A stretch of DNA of 45,506 bases from Lachnospiraceae bacterium (GTDB lineage Bacteria > Bacillota > Clostridia > Lachnospirales > Lachnospiraceae), in contig JAFPAQ010000094.1 of assembly GCA_017424235.1 (NCBI GenBank), positions 1-45,506 of the forward strand, given 5' to 3'. The translations under genes were made by a program, and so were the position numbers. Below are positions 43,641 to 45,506 of this stretch, one piece after another. The notes under the pieces were generated by a model. It was not told the DNA's origin. It ran no database searches and saw only the letters and a list, made by a program, of their open reading frames with translations. The stretch's first letter is position 1. Each line of letters starts with the position of its first letter.

Positions 43641-43682
43641 TAATTCTCATTTCTGAGCAAAACAAACAGATATGAAAAAGCT

Positions 43683-44474
43683 TTATGGATTATATGCTCC
43701 TGCCATATTTTTAAACAAAATCTTTAATAAATTTCCATTTCCCTTAAAAAAGCTGATTTTAGTAGGTGTTTTGCCCTTCTTAGGATATGCTCTGGTGACA
43801 GGTATTTCACAGGCTTTATATCCTATTTGTGTACATCTTACCGATAGATAAGCCAAGAGTTCATAGGTCAAAAATATATCTCTTAACGGAGCAACCCTTT
43901 TGTCTTTTAAATATCTTGCCGAATAAGCCCTGTATGCATTTGTAGTATCGGTAAATCGCTGACCTGCCGTTATTGAAATAACCGGCGCATGTATAAGACG
44001 TACCGAAACATTTCTGATAAATGGAGTATTAACAGCTCGTCCACCCTTTATAAATCGGGAACCCTGAACAAAGTCATATCCCTGCTTCAGTTTATCAATA
44101 AACCTTGGTACGTCCTCTATGCTGTCTTTATTATTTCCATCAATTGTTATAATACCTTTGTAGCCTCTTTCAAGAGCCCACCATATACCCATTCGAAGCT
44201 GGGCACCCTGCCTGCCTTCACTTTTCTTAACAAGAAGAGTATTTACATTTAATTTCCTGAGTTTTTTCTCATCCGTACTGCCATCTGTAGAGCCTCCATC
44301 ACAAATCACTATATCGGCAAAGTCCGAAATATTATTTTTATAAGCTCTGTAAAGCTCCTTATGAATTCTTTCTCCTTCATTGATAATAGGAATAAGAACT
44401 ACATATTCTTTTGTCTTTTGCGAATATTCCATACATTCAAATGCAGGCACTCCATCCTGTTTAGCATAAATCAT
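43683..44474 (-). CDS. Family 2 glycosyltransferase, polyprenyl-phosphate sugar synthase (DPM) type
   Basis: A 263-residue protein without membrane helices. The GT2 core has YVVLIPIINEGERIHKEL, VICDGGSTDGSTD, the EGRQGAQLRMGIWWAL segment and IDGNNKDSIEDV in the DxD position. VQGSRFIKGG, TDTTNAYRAYSARYL and the terminal KISFFKGNG are typical of dolichyl- or polyprenyl-phosphate sugar synthases. It would make a monophosphate-linked donor sugar on the inner face, for later use outside by GT-C enzymes after flipping. Its ATG overlaps the upstream TGA (ATGA), with GGAG eight bases before it, so translation is coupled to the TIM-barrel gene. Confidence 0.9.
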   Translation of the reverse strand: MIYAKQDGVPAFECMEYSQKTKEYVVLIPIINEGERIHKELYRAYKNNISDFADIVICDGGSTDGSTDEKKLRKLNVNTLLVKKSEGRQGAQLRMGIWWALERGYKGIITIDGNNKDSIEDVPRFIDKLKQGYDFVQGSRFIKGGRAVNTPFIRNVSVRLIHAPVISITAGQRFTDTTNAYRAYSARYLKDKRVAPLRDIFLTYELLAYLSVRCTQIGYKACEIPVTRAYPKKGKTPTKISFFKGNGNLLKILFKNMAGAYNP

Positions 44475-45268
44475 CCAAAAATCTCCTTTACGTAAGCAAG
44501 TGTTTCTTCAATCAATGAAATATCTGATTTTCCCATCTCAACAGAAACAAATCTGTCATATCCATTCTCTTTTAAGAAAGCTGACAATTCCTCAAGAAAG
44601 TTTCTTCTTTCTTTGGATATTTCAATGGGTTTAAGAAATGGTTCACTTATATGGACATGATTAATATATGACAGTTTATTCTCAAGCATCTCAACTTTTT
44701 CATTATTTGATATCATAGAACCAATATCAAGATTTAGTTTAAACCCATCACACTCTACCCTGTCTATCAGTTCGATTGCCTCTACTGTTGTATTTATGTA
44801 ATTGGTATTATATATCGCAGGATTTGCCTCCATACCTATAACAGTATTATTTTTTAAAGCATATTCACCTATTGTCTTAAAGAATCTGACACCTTCTTCT
44901 TCAAATGAGATATCCGGTATTACCCTGTTCTTTGGACTGCCAAATACCAGGTTTCCACATTCAACTGCTTTGGCAAAATCAACTGCCCTGCAAGTGTAAT
45001 CAAGTAATTCTTTTCTTTCCTGCTCACTGCCGAAAAGCTTCTGTGTCTTTCCAAACCATATTGACTGCATTGAAGGTATTTCAAAACCATACTCTTTATC
45101 TATATTCTGTTTCCAGCTGACTGCCTTATCAGGATTATCATAAGGAGCCTCTGGTATGATTCGGGTAGGAGCTATCTCCAAACCTTCATAAGAATACTTT
45201 TTCATAAGCGCATATATTTTGTTATCATTATCCAAATCCCATGCTATGTTAGAAATTGACAGCTTCAT
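44471..45268 (-). CDS. TIM-barrel sugar phosphate isomerase/epimerase-like protein
   Basis: A 265-residue protein of the AP-endonuclease-2/xylose-isomerase-like fold. Likely metal ligands are Glu in VIGMEANP, Asp in LNLDIGSM, His in YINHVHISEP and Glu in FVSVEMG, the standard E-D-H-E set. It starts KLSISNIAWDLDNDNK, as sugar-cluster members often do. The substrate is unknown; an isomerisation or epimerisation of a sugar intermediate is likely. A GGTGA site precedes the ATG. It follows the partial epimerase gene by 21 bases. Confidence 0.85.
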   Translation of the reverse strand: MKLSISNIAWDLDNDNKIYALMKKYSYEGLEIAPTRIIPEAPYDNPDKAVSWKQNIDKEYGFEIPSMQSIWFGKTQKLFGSEQERKELLDYTCRAVDFAKAVECGNLVFGSPKNRVIPDISFEEEGVRFFKTIGEYALKNNTVIGMEANPAIYNTNYINTTVEAIELIDRVECDGFKLNLDIGSMISNNEKVEMLENKLSYINHVHISEPFLKPIEISKERRNFLEELSAFLKENGYDRFVSVEMGKSDISLIEETLAYVKEIFG

Positions 45269-45272
45269 ATAT

Positions 45273-45290
45273 TAATCACCATGCTTTCTT
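45273..45290. repeat. 18-base repeat before the TIM-barrel gene (copy 2)
   Basis: Identical on the minus strand to the copy at 36308-36325 (AAGAAAGCATGGTGATTA), again just before a start codon and containing GGTGAT as the likely ribosome-binding site. It begins at the stop codon of the partial epimerase gene. Confidence 0.6.
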
Positions 45291-45506
45291 CAAATTTCCT
45301 CCGTAAAATGCTTTATGTCTTCAAGTATCTGTTCCTTTGAACATATATACCCATTTTTTCCACCAAATAATTCTGCATATACTGTCTTGTAATCATACTC
45401 TGCCACATTAGCATTTAATTCATTAACAAATTCGTCACCTGTAAGATATCTGTACACCTCTGCTGCCGTAACAGGCTCAGTTGCAGGATTGAACATCTTT
45501 AAATCA
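45290..45506 (-). CDS. Probable NAD-dependent epimerase/dehydratase, C-terminal part only
   Basis: An open frame runs off the window edge on the minus strand and ends at a TGA at 45290-45292. The 72 visible residues contain LKMFNPATEPVTAAEVYRYL, LTGDEFVNELN and KNGYICSKEQILEDIKHF. The pattern with NPATEPVTAAEVYRY fits the substrate-side C-terminal end of extended SDR nucleotide-sugar epimerases, where a wing domain closes over the sugar. The catalytic and NAD-binding part lies outside the window, so the assignment is tentative. It would be the first gene of the unit seen here. Confidence 0.55.
   Translation of the reverse strand, partial: DLKMFNPATEPVTAAEVYRYLTGDEFVNELNANVAEYDYKTVYAELFGGKNGYICSKEQILEDIKHFTEEI

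Noticed and set aside
1-45506. tRNA, rRNA, transposase, integrase or phage genes
   Set aside because: None was recognised on either strand; only the short MITE-like element suggests mobility.

Overview
The window looks like chromosome of a low-GC Gram-positive bacterium, most probably a Lachnospiraceae-type Clostridia (Roseburia/Agathobacter/Butyrivibrio-like). This rests on AT-rich non-coding DNA, strong GGAGG ribosome-binding sites, LCP, GtrA, TagA and Wzm/Wzt proteins, GH25 enzymes with Big_2 domains, and no outer-membrane genes. The genus is inferred. No rRNA, tRNA, CRISPR array, integrase or transposase gene was found. Apart from the first gene, every credible gene is on the minus strand, so transcription runs from 45.5 kb down to 1.4 kb.

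Layout, right to left. (a) 45.5-39.9 kb: end of a probable NAD-dependent epimerase, a TIM-barrel sugar isomerase-like protein, a dolichyl-phosphate-mannose-synthase-like GT2, a GT4, a polyprenyl-phosphate sugar-1-phosphate transferase and a TagA/WecG glycosyltransferase, closed by tandem terminators. (b) 39.8-34.7 kb: ChbG/YdjC-type deacetylase, SGNH lipoprotein, a short decayed coding remnant, two membrane proteins that may be halves of one ancestral gene, and two half-size EamA/SMR-like transporters. (c) 34.6-30.1 kb: a 1088-residue membrane-anchored GH25 lysozyme-like protein and rfbB, each with its own promoter, then a very strong hairpin. (d) 30.1-16.7 kb: the core export operon, with rfbA, a second GH25 protein, rfbC, wzm, wzt with a C-terminal cargo domain, a methyltransferase-kinase fusion and three large GT2 proteins. 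(e) 16.5-8.5 kb: phosphoglucomutase, GtrA flippase, two more GT2s separated by a MITE-like palindrome, a second sugar-1-phosphate transferase and an LCP ligase with a long Arg-Pro-Gln-Gly repeat tail. (f) 8.4-1.4 kb: a GT2, glmS, an HtrA protease, a divergent ClpX, a DUF2752 protein and a small membrane protein. (g) 0.4-1.3 kb, plus strand: an RNA-type methyltransferase.

How the genes work together (inference from families): GlmS and phosphoglucomutase feed nucleotide sugars. RfbA, RfbB and RfbC make the dTDP-rhamnose intermediate, while the final reductase RfbD is not in the window. The sugar-1-phosphate transferases start lipid-linked chains and the GT2/GT4/TagA enzymes extend them. The methyltransferase-kinase probably caps the chain and Wzt's C-terminal domain may read that cap before Wzm exports it. 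LCP would attach the polymer to peptidoglycan. GtrA, the SMR-like pair, the DPM-like GT2 and the multi-spanning proteins resemble a separate set for adding sugars on the outside of the membrane. The most notable items are the Gram-positive WbdD-like capping/export module, the MITE-like insertion, the divergent ClpX, the decayed segment near 37.5 kb and the hairpin between rfbB and rfbA.
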